From positions 1 to 38,849 of the forward strand of contig NZ_JAGGOS010000131.1 in assembly GCF_018614205.1 (NCBI RefSeq): a DNA stretch of 38,849 nt. The letters are read 5' to 3'. This document shows positions 31,412-38,849 of this stretch, piece by piece; within the stretch, counting starts at the first letter, position 1; every line of letters starts with the position of its first letter. This DNA is from Streptomyces sp. ISL-36. Its GTDB lineage: Bacteria > Actinomycetota > Actinomycetes > Streptomycetales > Streptomycetaceae. Made by a program: the position numbers and the translations under genes. A model generated the notes under the pieces. The model saw only the letters and a list, made by a program, of their open reading frames with translations, was not told the origin of the DNA and did no database searches.

Positions 31412-32317
31412 ATGCGGAATATCGTGGCCCTCGACGCCCCCTCCAACCTCGGGCTGCGCCCGCCCGTGCCCGGTGCCGTGCCCGGCTGCTACAAGCTCGC
31501 CGGAGCCCTGCGCGAGAACCGGATCGTCCAGCGGCTCGGCGCGCTGGAGGGCGGAGTCGTCGTCCCGCCCCGCTACGACCGGGGCGACTGGCAGGAGGGC
31601 GACGGTGTGTTCAACGCGGCCGCCCTCGCGACCTACACCCGTACCCTCGCCGACCGGATCGAGGGCCACGTACGGGCCGGGGACTTCCCCCTCGTCCTCG
31701 GCGGCGACTGCTCCATCCAGCTCGGCGCCTCCCTCGCCCTGCGCCGCATCGGACGCTACGGCCTCGCCGTCGTCGACGCCTCCCCGGACTTCCGCCACCC
31801 CGGCAACTCCGACCGCGTCGGCGCCGCCGGAGGCGAGGAACTCGCCCTGGCCACCGGCCGGGGCCAGGCCGATCTCACCGACCTGGAGGGGCGGCGACCC
31901 TACCTCCGGGAGGAGGACATCCGGCTCTTCGGGATCCGCGACGCGTTCCACGACGACCCGGAACTCGTCGAGCTGCGGGCCCTGAAGATTCCCACCGTGA
32001 CCGTCTCGGAGCTGCGGGCGTGGGGGCCGGCCGAGATCGCCGCCGCCACCGTCATCAGTCTCGAATCCCCGGCGCTCGACGGCTTCTGGGTCCACCTCGA
32101 CGCCGATGTCCTCGACCCGTCCGTGATGCCGGCCGTCGACAGCCCCGACCCCGACGGGCTGCTGCCCGACGAACTGGCCCCCCTGCTGCGGACCCTGGTC
32201 CGCTCCGAGCGCTGCGTCGGACTCAACGTCACCATCTACGACCCGGACCTCGACCCGGAGGGCACCGCCGGGGCCCTTCTCACGGACCTCGTGGTGGCGG
32301 CCTTGGCCGAGGCCTGA
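31412..32317 (+). CDS. Arginase/agmatinase-fold protein with altered metal ligands
   Basis: A 301-aa member of the ureohydrolase fold. The usual GGDHS reads GGDCS here (C100 for His). The usual DAHxD reads DASPD (D122, S124 for His, D126). The third site, D230-x-D232 in HLDADVLDP, is intact and followed by the typical PAVDSPDPDG. With two of six Mn ligands changed, ordinary arginase or agmatinase activity is unlikely; a different metal, another amidine substrate or a non-catalytic role is possible. The ATG at 31412 has GAGGA about 10 nt upstream. No arginine or polyamine genes are nearby. Confidence 0.85.
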   Translation: MRNIVALDAPSNLGLRPPVPGAVPGCYKLAGALRENRIVQRLGALEGGVVVPPRYDRGDWQEGDGVFNAAALATYTRTLADRIEGHVRAGDFPLVLGGDCSIQLGASLALRRIGRYGLAVVDASPDFRHPGNSDRVGAAGGEELALATGRGQADLTDLEGRRPYLREEDIRLFGIRDAFHDDPELVELRALKIPTVTVSELRAWGPAEIAAATVISLESPALDGFWVHLDADVLDPSVMPAVDSPDPDGLLPDELAPLLRTLVRSERCVGLNVTIYDPDLDPEGTAGALLTDLVVAALAEA

Positions 32318-32392
32318 GCCGCAGGACACCCTGGCCGGCTCGGCAACCCCCGTTCTTCGAGGCCTAGATGGCGACCGCACGCCGCTCTCGGC

Positions 32393-32407
32393 CCCCCGCC
32401 GCGGGGG
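32393..32407 (+). terminator. Weak hairpin after the arginase-like gene
   Basis: CCCCCG-CCG-CGGGGG forms a 6-bp stem with a 3-nt loop 75 bp after the stop. There is no U-tract. The rest of this 158-bp gap shows nothing clear. Confidence 0.3.
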
Positions 32408-32475
32408 TTCGAGGCACGCGACGGCTACAGTCCCCTGGTCCTTCCACGTCAACGATCAACGACCATCACAGGGGT

Positions 32476-33504
32476 ATGTCCCGTATGCGTCTCAGAAGCC
32501 GACTCGCCGCCCGCCTCGGCGGCATGTTCGCCGCGTCCGTCCTCGCTCTCGCCGGCCTGGTGGGCACCGCCGCCCCCGCGCAGGCGGCGCTGACGGAGCC
32601 GTTCGACTACCAGGTGACCCCCAAGGCCGGCCCGTACCGGGACATCCCGGGTACGGAGGTGACGTTCACGGCGGCGGCCGGGGAGCGCTCGTACCTGTGG
32701 TCCCGCAACGTCGTCGTCTCGAACGTCACGAAGCTCGCCGAGGGCGATTGGCTCGGCACCACCCTCTCCATCCGCTGCGCGTACGCAGGTGGCACCCCGG
32801 AGACCGCCCCGCTGCCCGCCGGTGTGGAGGCCGGCGCGTACTGGGCGGCCAACTTCCTGCCGCCGGAGGAGTCTTCGCAGACGCCGACGGTGCGGTGGGT
32901 GTTCATCGCGCCCGAGCAGGGCACGTACACCTGCCGTCTGTCGGTCACCAGCTATTCCACCATCGTCGCGTCCGGCCGCGAGGTGACCATGCGGGTCGGC
33001 GCCGGCGCGGAGCTCGCCCGGGCCACATATCCGTACACGGCACGCTGGACGCTCCTGGAGGAGAGCGAGCGGGTGGTGGGATCCGGCAGCACCGCGACGA
33101 CCCTCGGCTACACGGTCACGCCGACCGGCGCCGACCGGATCGCCGTCGTCCAGGACGCAGCCCTGACCACCTGCAAGGCCGGCTCCGCCATCTGCCCGGG
33201 CGGCACGACCGCGTACGACGGCACCCACCTCCAGACATGGATCGAGGCTCAGCCGCAGAACCCGGACGGCACCCGGTGCGGCGCCCCGAAGGCGAGCACG
33301 GTCGCCACCTGGCGCATCTCGAACGACAAGCACCACCAGGCGGCGACCAACACGCTCTACCTCACCACCGCCGACCTCGGCGGCTGCTCGCAGATCCGGG
33401 TGTCCCTCAAGGTCAAGCACACGTGGGGCAACCCGGTGGTGATCCACGCGGGGCATGTCACCGGGCAGATCGCCCGCACGCACGGCCTGGCCTTCACGTA
33501 CTGA
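32476..33504 (+). CDS. Secreted protein of unknown function
   Basis: A 342-aa exported protein that I do not recognise. The signal peptide is Arg-rich then hydrophobic (RLGGMFAASVLALAGLVGTA), with cleavage after AQA near residue 37. The mature protein looks beta-rich, with two halves each holding Cys residues (RCAY...TYTC; TTCKAGSAIC, TRCG, GGC), which suggests two immunoglobulin-like or similar sandwiches stabilised by disulfides. No active-site motif is visible. The second ATG at 32485 is better spaced from the AGGGG site and is a possible alternative start. Three 10-bp repeats follow the stop. Confidence 0.8.
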   Translation: MSRMRLRSRLAARLGGMFAASVLALAGLVGTAAPAQAALTEPFDYQVTPKAGPYRDIPGTEVTFTAAAGERSYLWSRNVVVSNVTKLAEGDWLGTTLSIRCAYAGGTPETAPLPAGVEAGAYWAANFLPPEESSQTPTVRWVFIAPEQGTYTCRLSVTSYSTIVASGREVTMRVGAGAELARATYPYTARWTLLEESERVVGSGSTATTLGYTVTPTGADRIAVVQDAALTTCKAGSAICPGGTTAYDGTHLQTWIEAQPQNPDGTRCGAPKASTVATWRISNDKHHQAATNTLYLTTADLGGCSQIRVSLKVKHTWGNPVVIHAGHVTGQIARTHGLAFTY

Positions 33505-33528
33505 GCCCGGCCGCCCCGGCCGGAGCCG

Positions 33529-33560
33529 AGGGGGACTGAGGGGGACTGAGGGGGACTGAG
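33529..33560. repeat. Three tandem 10-bp repeats
   Basis: GGGGGACTGA occurs three times in a row between the secreted-protein gene and the convergent VOC gene. Confidence 0.85.
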
Positions 33561-33579
33561 GCGGGTGGACTGGGTCGCC

Positions 33580-33942
33580 CTACTCGACCGGCGAGGCCGA
33601 GCGACGGTCGACGTACTCGAAGACCGAGCCGTCCGGGTGGACTGCGATCAGGTTGCGGCCCACCGGCGTGGGCACCGGACCGGCGAGGATCTTGGCGCCC
33701 GCCTCGGCCAGCGCCGTGAACGCCGCGTCCACATCCTCGACGGAGATGGTCGCGGCGACCTTGCGCAGGACCTCCAGCTCCGCCTCCGGCCCACTCATCA
33801 GCAGAAAGCAGCCGACGGCCGCGACCGCCACCCCACCCCGCTCGAAACGCTGGGCGCGGCCGCCGGTGAGCCGCTCGTAGAAGTCCACCGCCGAATCGAG
33901 ATCGTCGACGCAGACACGCAGTGTGGTCCCGAGAATCTCCAT
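33580..33942 (-). CDS. VOC family (glyoxalase/bleomycin-resistance fold) protein
   Basis: A 120-aa protein of two beta-alpha-beta-beta-beta units. It begins EILGTTLRVCVDDLDSAVDFYERLTGG and ends DVDAAFTALAEAGAKILAGPVPT...VHPDGSVFEYV, both classic. The C-terminal Glu of FEYV could be a metal ligand; the N-terminal His ligand seen in glyoxalase I is replaced here. No substrate can be assigned. The ATG at 33942 is the start that gives the standard N-terminus. The methyltransferase gene ends 41 bp upstream on the same strand. Confidence 0.85.
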   Translation of the reverse strand: MEILGTTLRVCVDDLDSAVDFYERLTGGRAQRFERGGVAVAAVGCFLLMSGPEAELEVLRKVAATISVEDVDAAFTALAEAGAKILAGPVPTPVGRNLIAVHPDGSVFEYVDRRSASPVE

Positions 33943-33983
33943 GCGGACGAGCCTAGTTGAAGCGCTGCTCACCGGCCCGGGGG

Positions 33984-34820
33984 TCAGGAGACCCGGCAGA
34001 GGATCTCTCCGTGCGGGACCATGAACCAGGCGTCCTCGTGCCGGCCCCACGCCCGCCACGCCTCGGCGACGGCGGCCAGCCCCTCCGGTGTGGTGTGGCC
34101 GCCCTCCACCGCCAGCTTCGCGTAGACGGAGTCGGTCGTACGGTCCGCCCACAGTCCGCTCCACCACGCCCGCTCCTCGTCGGTGGCGAAACACCAGGTG
34201 GCCGCCGTGGTGGTGATCTCCGTGAACCCGGCCCGCCGCGCCCAGGAGAACAGCCGCCGGCCGGCGTCCGGTTCACCGCCGTTGGCCCGCGCGACCCGGT
34301 GGTACAGCGCCTGCCACTCTTTCAGCGCCGGCGGCTCGGGGTACCAGGTGAAGGCCCCGTAGTCGCTGTCACGGGCGGCGACCACACCGCCGGGGCGGCA
34401 GACCCGCCTCATCTCGCTCAGCGCACGCACCGGGTCGCCCACGTGCTGCAGCACCTGGTGGGCGTGGACGACGTCGAAGGAGTCGTCCGGGAAGTCCAGG
34501 GCGTGGACATCGGCGACCGCGAACTCCACGTTGTCGACGCCTCGTTCGGCGGCCACCGCGCGGGCCTTGCCCAGGACGTCCTGCGCCGTGTCCACGCCGG
34601 TCACCCGGCCGGGCGCCACCAGCGCGGCCAGATCGGCGGTGATGGTGCCGGGCCCGCAACCCACGTCCAGGACGTCCAGTCCCGGGCGCAGCTCAGGGAC
34701 CAGATACGCCGCGGAGTTGGCGGCGGTGCGCCAACTGTGCGAGCGCAGCACCGACTCGTGGTGTCCATGGGTGTAGACGGCGGTCTCCTGGGGCGCGGAC
34801 GGCTCGGAGGTATGGGTCAT
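33984..34820 (-). CDS. Class I SAM-dependent methyltransferase
   Basis: A 278-aa methyltransferase. Motif I is LDVGCGPGTITADLA, and the acidic strand end is VTGVDTAQDVL. VEFAVADVHALDFPDDSFDVVHAHQVLQHV follows, as in the UbiE/Methyltransf_11 group. Near the C-terminus it has its own domain (TWCFATDEERAWWSGLWADR), also seen in related small-molecule methylases. The substrate is unknown. The ATG at 34820 has GGGAG upstream. A long palindrome at 34868-34899 lies before the gene and could be its operator. Confidence 0.88.
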   Translation of the reverse strand: MTHTSEPSAPQETAVYTHGHHESVLRSHSWRTAANSAAYLVPELRPGLDVLDVGCGPGTITADLAALVAPGRVTGVDTAQDVLGKARAVAAERGVDNVEFAVADVHALDFPDDSFDVVHAHQVLQHVGDPVRALSEMRRVCRPGGVVAARDSDYGAFTWYPEPPALKEWQALYHRVARANGGEPDAGRRLFSWARRAGFTEITTTAATWCFATDEERAWWSGLWADRTTDSVYAKLAVEGGHTTPEGLAAVAEAWRAWGRHEDAWFMVPHGEILCRVS

Positions 34821-34867
34821 GACCGGACTCCCTCGTGTGGGTGGTACGGACACGGTACGTGTTCCGG

Positions 34868-34899
34868 CCGTATGGTGAGATACGCATCTCGCCATACGG
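34868..34899. promoter_or_regulatory. 32-bp near-perfect palindrome upstream of the methyltransferase
   Basis: Arms CCGTATGGTGAGAT (34868-34881) and ATCTCGCCATACGG (34886-34899) match at 13 of 14 pairs around ACGC. It lies 48 bp before the methyltransferase ATG and 8 bp after the upstream GNAT stop. There is no T-run on the minus strand, so an operator is more likely than a terminator. Confidence 0.6.
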
Positions 34900-34906
34900 A
34901 CAAGGC

Positions 34907-35434
34907 TCAGGGGAACAGCCGTCGACGGTACCGGAGTTCGTCGAGCGTCCGGCCTGCCGTCGTGTCCTGGGCCACCGCGCCGTCCGCGCGCCAGCCGGCC
35001 GCCTCGTAGAAACCCCGGGCCCGGGCGTTGCCGGCGAGCACCCACAGCGCCCCCTCCCGGAACCCGGCCGCGACCAACGCCTCGACGGACGCGTCCACCA
35101 GCCCCCGGCCCACCCCCGTTCCCCACACCTCGGGCACCGTGTAGAGGGCCGCGACCTCCCCGGTCGTGGCGGGGTCGAGACCCCCGCCCGACCAGGCCCG
35201 GACGCAGCTGAACCCCACGACCCGTCCGTCACCCGAGCGGGGATCCGTCGCCACCAGCACCGTGGGCCCCTCGCGCGCCCCCAACCGGGCCTCCCAGACA
35301 CCGGTGCGCTCCTCGACGTCGAGCCCGTCGAGATACGACTGCGGAAAGAGGCCCCGGTAGGCGGCCTGCCAGGACCGGACATGGACGGCGGCGACGGCGG
35401 CCGCGTCCTGGAGGAGAGCTTCACGGATCGGCAT
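34907..35434 (-). CDS. GNAT-family N-acetyltransferase
   Basis: A 175-aa acetyltransferase. It begins MPIREALLQDAAAVAAVHVRSWQAAYRGLFPQSYL, and motif A is AALYTVPEVWGTGVGRGLVDASVEAL with the acetyl-CoA loop V-WGTGVG-GL. ALWVLAGNARARGFYEAAGWRADG is the usual C-terminal motif B. The substrate is unknown. Nearby in-frame ATG codons upstream (35443 and others) lack conserved residues. It probably shares a strand unit with the methyltransferase but is separated from it by the palindrome. Confidence 0.87.
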   Translation of the reverse strand: MPIREALLQDAAAVAAVHVRSWQAAYRGLFPQSYLDGLDVEERTGVWEARLGAREGPTVLVATDPRSGDGRVVGFSCVRAWSGGGLDPATTGEVAALYTVPEVWGTGVGRGLVDASVEALVAAGFREGALWVLAGNARARGFYEAAGWRADGAVAQDTTAGRTLDELRYRRRLFP

Positions 35435-35660
35435 GCGCCGCATTCTCGACGCGCATCCGGCGCGCGGGCCACCGCATAACGCCACCGCAACGCGCGCCAC
35501 CGTGTATCGCCACGCACGTTGCCACCGCATGTCGCCACCGGGCATTCCCCGGCACACCCGGCCGTGCATTGCCGGGCATACGCCCCCGCGCCCCGGGTAG
35601 CCGCCGTGTGGAGCCCGCACCGTCCGGCCACACCGCCACGGCCCGTGGAGGAAGACCCTG
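35435..35660. other. Intergenic stretch with degenerate GCCACCGC repeats
   Basis: About six imperfect 12-13 bp units containing GCCACCG lie at 35466-35543, followed by GGCATT/GGGCAT-type echoes up to about 35585. No gene or clear promoter is seen. The transketolase ribosome site GGAGGAAG lies at its end. Confidence 0.5.
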
Positions 35661-37511
35661 ATGCGCTACGAAACGATGTCATCGCTCGCCCAGCAGCTCC
35701 GCGTCGACGCCGTCCGCGCCGCCGACGCGGCCGGCTCGGGCCATCCGACCTCCTCCATGTCCGCCGCCGACATCGGGGCGGTCCTGCTCGCCGGTCATCT
35801 GCGCTACGACTTCGACCGCCCCGACCATCCGGGCAACGACCGCCTCGTTCTCTCCAAAGGCCACGCCTCGCCCCTGCTGTACGCCATGTACCGGGCGGCG
35901 GGGGTCGTGGGCGAGGGGGAACTGCTCACCTTCCGTCGCCGCGGCAGCCTCCTCGAAGGCCACCCCACCCCCCGGCTGCCCTGGGTCGACGTCGCCACCG
36001 GCTCGCTCGGCCAGGGCCTGCCCATCGGGGTCGGCATGGCGCTGGCGGGGAAGTACCTCGACCGCGTCCCCTACCAGGTGTGGGTGCTGTGCGGGGACAG
36101 CGAGATGGCCGAGGGCTCCATCTGGGAGGCCGTCGAGCACGCCGCGTACTGCCGCCTGGACAACCTCACCCTGATCGTCGACGTCAACCGGCTCGGCCAG
36201 CGCGGCCCCACCCGTCACCAGCACGACCTGGGCGCCTACGCCGCCCGCCTCGAAGCCTTCGGCTGGCACACCGTGCAGATCGACGGCCATGACGTCGAGG
36301 CCGTCGACGCGGCGCTGCGCGAGGCCCGCGCGACCGTCCGGCGGCCCACCGCCGTCCTCGCCGCCACCCGCAAGGGCCGGGGCGTGGCGGCCGTCGAGAA
36401 CCGCGAGGGCATGCACGGGAAGCCCCTCCCCGACGCCGAGGCCGCGATCGCCGAACTGGGCGGCTACAGCGACCTGCGGGTCCAGGTGACGGACCCGCCC
36501 GCCGCACAGGCCCCGCACCTCGTCAGGGCCGGCGCGCCACCGCTCCCGCGTTACGACAAGGGCGACAAGGTCGCCACCCGCGATGCGTACGGGCATGCGC
36601 TCGCCGCGCTCGGGGAGGTACGCACGGACGTCGTCGCGCTCGACGGCGAGGTCAGCGACTCCACGCGAACCGAGTACTTCGCCAAGGCGCACCCCGAGCG
36701 CTACTTCGAGTGCTGGATCGCCGAGCAGCAACTCGTCGGCGCGGCCGTCGGACTCCAGGCACGCGGCTACGTCCCCTACGCCTCGACCTTCGCCGCCTTC
36801 CTGACCCGCGCGTACGACTTCATCCGGATGGCGGCCGTCAGCCGGGCGGGGATCAATCTCGTCGGTTCGCACGCCGGCGTCTCCATCGGCCAGGACGGAC
36901 CCAGCCAGATGGGCCTGGAGGACCTGGCGATGATGCGGGCCGTGCACGGAAGCACCGTCCTCCATCCCTGCGACGCCAACCAGACGGCGAAGCTGGTGGC
37001 GACCATGGCCGACCTGGACGGAGTCCGCTATCTGCGCACGACACGCGGCGGGACGCCGGTCGTCTACGGGCCCGAGGAGGAGTTCCCGGTCGGCGGCAGC
37101 AAGGTCCTGCGCAGCCATGGCGAGGAGGACAGGGCGACCGTCGTCGCGGCCGGAGTGACCGTGCACGAGGCGCTGCGCGCCGCCGACCGGCTGGCCGAGC
37201 AGGGCGTCCCGGTCCGGGTGATCGACCTCTACTCGATCAAACCGCTCGACCGCGCCACCCTCGACCAGGCCGCCGGGACGACCGGCTGCGTCCTGACGGT
37301 CGAGGACCACCGGCCCGAGGGCGGCCTCGGTGACGCCGTCGCCGAGGCATACGCCGACGGCCACGGCAACACGCCCCGTCTCGCCCGTCTCGCCGTGCGC
37401 TCGATGCCGGCCTCGGCGACGCCGGAGGAGCAGCTCCACGCGGCGGGCATCGACGCGGACGCGATCGTCGCGGCGGTCGAACTGCTGGTGGAACGCATCC
37501 TGGTCCGCTGA
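35661..37511 (+). CDS. tkt: Transketolase (short, animal-type length)
   Basis: A thiamine-diphosphate enzyme of 616 aa that moves two-carbon units between sugar phosphates. The ThDP motif runs from GDS (145-147) to N176 (GDSEMAEGSIWEA ... VDVN). Conserved His residues occur in SGHPTSS and KGHASP, and GSLGQGLPIGVG is intact. The pyrimidine domain has ECWIAEQQLVGAAVGLQ and QDGPSQMGLEDLAMMRAV. The length is nearer that of animal transketolases (about 620 aa) than the 660-700 aa housekeeping bacterial form, so it may be a second or specialised enzyme. No transaldolase or zwf gene is beside it. The ATG at 35661 has GGAGGAAG upstream. Confidence 0.9.
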   Translation: MRYETMSSLAQQLRVDAVRAADAAGSGHPTSSMSAADIGAVLLAGHLRYDFDRPDHPGNDRLVLSKGHASPLLYAMYRAAGVVGEGELLTFRRRGSLLEGHPTPRLPWVDVATGSLGQGLPIGVGMALAGKYLDRVPYQVWVLCGDSEMAEGSIWEAVEHAAYCRLDNLTLIVDVNRLGQRGPTRHQHDLGAYAARLEAFGWHTVQIDGHDVEAVDAALREARATVRRPTAVLAATRKGRGVAAVENREGMHGKPLPDAEAAIAELGGYSDLRVQVTDPPAAQAPHLVRAGAPPLPRYDKGDKVATRDAYGHALAALGEVRTDVVALDGEVSDSTRTEYFAKAHPERYFECWIAEQQLVGAAVGLQARGYVPYASTFAAFLTRAYDFIRMAAVSRAGINLVGSHAGVSIGQDGPSQMGLEDLAMMRAVHGSTVLHPCDANQTAKLVATMADLDGVRYLRTTRGGTPVVYGPEEEFPVGGSKVLRSHGEEDRATVVAAGVTVHEALRAADRLAEQGVPVRVIDLYSIKPLDRATLDQAAGTTGCVLTVEDHRPEGGLGDAVAEAYADGHGNTPRLARLAVRSMPASATPEEQLHAAGIDADAIVAAVELLVERILVR

Positions 37512-37568
37512 CCGGGTCCGTCCGGGAGCGGCTTCCTCCGCTGAGCGGATGGGCTCATGGACTGGGCC

Positions 37569-37770
37569 GGCTCGGTCCGTGAGTCGGCTCGGTCCGTGAG
37601 TCGGCTCGGTCCGTGAGTCGGCTCGGTCCGTGAGCCGGTTCGGTCCGTGAGTCGGCTCGGTCCGTGAGCCGGTTCGGTCCGTGAGTCGGCCCGGTCCGTG
37701 AGCCGGTTCGGTCCGTGAGTCGGCTCGGTGCGTGAGTCGGCTCGGTCCGTGAGCCGGTTCGGTCCGTGAG
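37569..37770. repeat. 12-copy 17-bp minisatellite
   Basis: Units of GGCTCGGTCCGTGAGTC repeat head to tail; the last is 2 bp short. Two linked junction variants alternate in the middle, GAGTCGGCTCGG and GAGCCGGTTCGG, giving a 34-bp higher-order unit. The array lies between the converging transketolase and GNAT genes. A 78-codon frame through it is ignored. Confidence 0.93.
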
Positions 37771-37837
37771 CGGCTCGAACGTCCTCCGCACTCGCCGCCG
37801 GACCCCCCTGCGGCCGGCTCCGGCGCGGCGCGCCCCC

Positions 37838-38362
37838 TCAGGCGTCCGCCGCGGTCAGCTCCCAGCGGATCTCGCCGTCCTGCCGGAGGTTCGTGGGTGC
37901 CAGCCCCGCCGCCGCGGCGACCCGGGCGGACGCGTGGTGGTCGGGATGGATGTGGGCCAGGACGGTACGGACGTCACGGGAGCGCAGCCAGTGGACGAGC
38001 GCGACGGCTGCTTCGGAGGCGAGGCCCCGGCCCTGCCACGCCGTCCCCACCACCCAGGCGACCTCGGCGGCGCGGCCGCCCGGTCCGGCGTCCGAGACGG
38101 TGGCCTGGACCGTGCCCGCCAGGCAGTCCTCCGCGCGCAGCCGCAGCACCCAGTTGCACCAGGAGACCCCGGGTTCGGGCGAGCCGGCGAGCATCCGCGC
38201 GTACCGTTCACGCAGCGCGGGCCCGGAGGCGGGGACACCACCGATGAAGGTGTGCAGCCCGGGATCGGCGAGGACCGTCGCCATCTCGTCGGCATGGTCG
38301 AGCCGCAGCGGCACGAGGTCGATGCGGTCGGTCAGGAGGGGGACCGCGGTGAGATCGCTCAT
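37838..38362 (-). CDS. GNAT-family N-acetyltransferase
   Basis: A 174-aa RimJ/RimL-type acetyltransferase. It begins MSDLTAVPLLTDRIDLVPLRLDHADEMATVLADP. The acetyl-CoA motif is EVAWVVGTAWQGRGLASEAAVALVHWL, followed by VRTVLAHIHPDHHASARVAAAAGLAPT. The substrate is unknown. The ATG at 38362 gives the standard N-terminus; residues before it are low-complexity and probably untranslated. The ribosome site is weak. It converges on the minisatellite and transketolase. Confidence 0.88.
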   Translation of the reverse strand: MSDLTAVPLLTDRIDLVPLRLDHADEMATVLADPGLHTFIGGVPASGPALRERYARMLAGSPEPGVSWCNWVLRLRAEDCLAGTVQATVSDAGPGGRAAEVAWVVGTAWQGRGLASEAAVALVHWLRSRDVRTVLAHIHPDHHASARVAAAAGLAPTNLRQDGEIRWELTAADA

Positions 38363-38725
38363 GCGACCAGTCTGCGGTGCGGCCCGGACCCTCCCCGGCC
38401 CCTCGGAGGAAGGCACCGCGGAGGAAGCTCCCGTCGTGTCCCTCTCGCCCCCGTCTCCGCCCCCGCCCCCGTCTCCGTCTCCGCCTTCGCCTCCGCGCCC
38501 GGCGCCCCGGTTCCGCCTCCGCGCCCTCACCCGTACGGCCCTGGTCGGGCGGGTGCGGGAAACGCCCGCGACCGCCACGGTCCACCACCCGCGGGATTGT
38601 CCCCCCGCCGCGACGGTGCGGCACCCCGTCACCGCCCGCTGAAGCGGCGCGGCCGCCCGAACCTTCGTATAAAGGGCACTGGGGCGCCTTGCCGGGCGCC
38701 CGCCACGGCCCAGGAGGTGCGGGAG
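38363..38725 (+). promoter_or_regulatory. Intergenic region with a CCGTCTCCG-type microrepeat and a -10-like box
   Basis: Bases about 38448-38500 are a run of imperfect CCGTCTCCGCCC units. TATAAA at 38669-38674 is a good -10-like element, 51 bp before the ATG of the last gene, but no matching -35 was found. Nothing else is seen. Confidence 0.35.
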
Positions 38726-38849
38726 ATGCGGCAGACGGCTCCGGAGGGGCGCGGTCCGGTGCGCTACGGGCCGCCGGCCCCCGAACCTGGTCTGCCCGTG
38801 CTGCCGGGACTCGCCGCCGTCCTCGCGGCGGCGGCCGACCGCACCGCCG
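38726..38849 (+). CDS. 5' part of a gene cut by the window edge
   Basis: An open frame of 41 codons runs off the right edge, starting MRQTAPEGRGPVRYGPPAPE. AGGAGGTG lies 6 nt before the ATG, a very strong ribosome site. The visible segment PVRYGPPAPEPGLPVLPGL reminds me of the N-terminus of some streptomycete class I/II PLP aminotransferases, but this is a weak recollection and the fold cannot be judged from 41 residues. Confidence 0.65.
   Translation, partial: MRQTAPEGRGPVRYGPPAPEPGLPVLPGLAAVLAAAADRTA

Noticed and set aside
37555..37791. 78-codon frame through the minisatellite, and a CRISPR interpretation of the array
   Set aside because: The frame is only the 17-bp repeat read three ways. 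Units are contiguous without spacers, so it is not a CRISPR array.
38208..38632. Arg/Gly-rich frame upstream of the last GNAT gene
   Set aside because: Low-complexity product of the CCGTCTCCG microrepeat; no gene-like signals.

Overview
The window looks like a Streptomyces (or close relative) chromosome segment. GC content is very high, third codon positions are almost all G or C, many starts are GTG or TTG, and antisense pseudo-ORFs are long. It carries the streptomycete ethylmalonyl-CoA (EMC) gene block beside psd-pssA. The left edge holds the last 32 codons of an IS481-type transposase.

Bases 1-11.2 kb (minus strand) cover lipid and acyl-CoA metabolism. psd and pssA overlap and make phosphatidylethanolamine. 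Next to them is a tight five-gene operon: ccr, meaA (ethylmalonyl-CoA mutase), an HpcH-type lyase, a MaoC hydratase and an acyl-CoA dehydrogenase. Together these could take crotonyl-CoA through ethylmalonyl-, methylsuccinyl- and mesaconyl-CoA to beta-methylmalyl-CoA, then cleave it to glyoxylate and propionyl-CoA. Upstream lie a TetR regulator and a two-domain 3-hydroxyacyl-CoA dehydrogenase. The dehydrogenase could feed crotonyl-CoA formation.

Bases 11.4-18.6 kb hold a mixed set: a HEAT-repeat protein, a Rid-family protein without the RidA arginine, a secreted alpha/beta-hydrolase peptidase, an Rv2578c-type radical SAM protein, a small SRPBCC protein, and a 14-TM drug-efflux-type transporter fused to three carboxypeptidase-regulatory-like domains. 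Bases 18.7-23.9 kb form a four-peptidase operon (M55, M20, S9, S66). A secreted CocE-type hydrolase follows, with three inverted repeats in its promoter region.

Bases 26-29.7 kb hold add (adenosine deaminase), a GntR/UTRA regulator and a divergent MFS transporter. The same operator-like palindrome, core CTTGTCnGrCAAG, occurs twice between gntR and the MFS gene and once inside codons 3-6 of add. I infer a small purine-nucleoside-linked regulon. It is the most testable new link in the window.

Bases 29.8-38.8 kb carry small accessory genes: a possible leader ORF coupled to a secreted PASTA-like protein, three GNATs (one with eight tandem in-frame ATGs), a DUF6204-like protein, an arginase-fold protein with altered metal ligands, a secreted unknown, a VOC protein, a methyltransferase, a transketolase, a 12-copy 17-bp minisatellite, and the start of a gene cut by the right edge. 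Short tandem duplications at gene ends recur through the window. No rRNA, tRNA, CRISPR array or riboswitch was seen.
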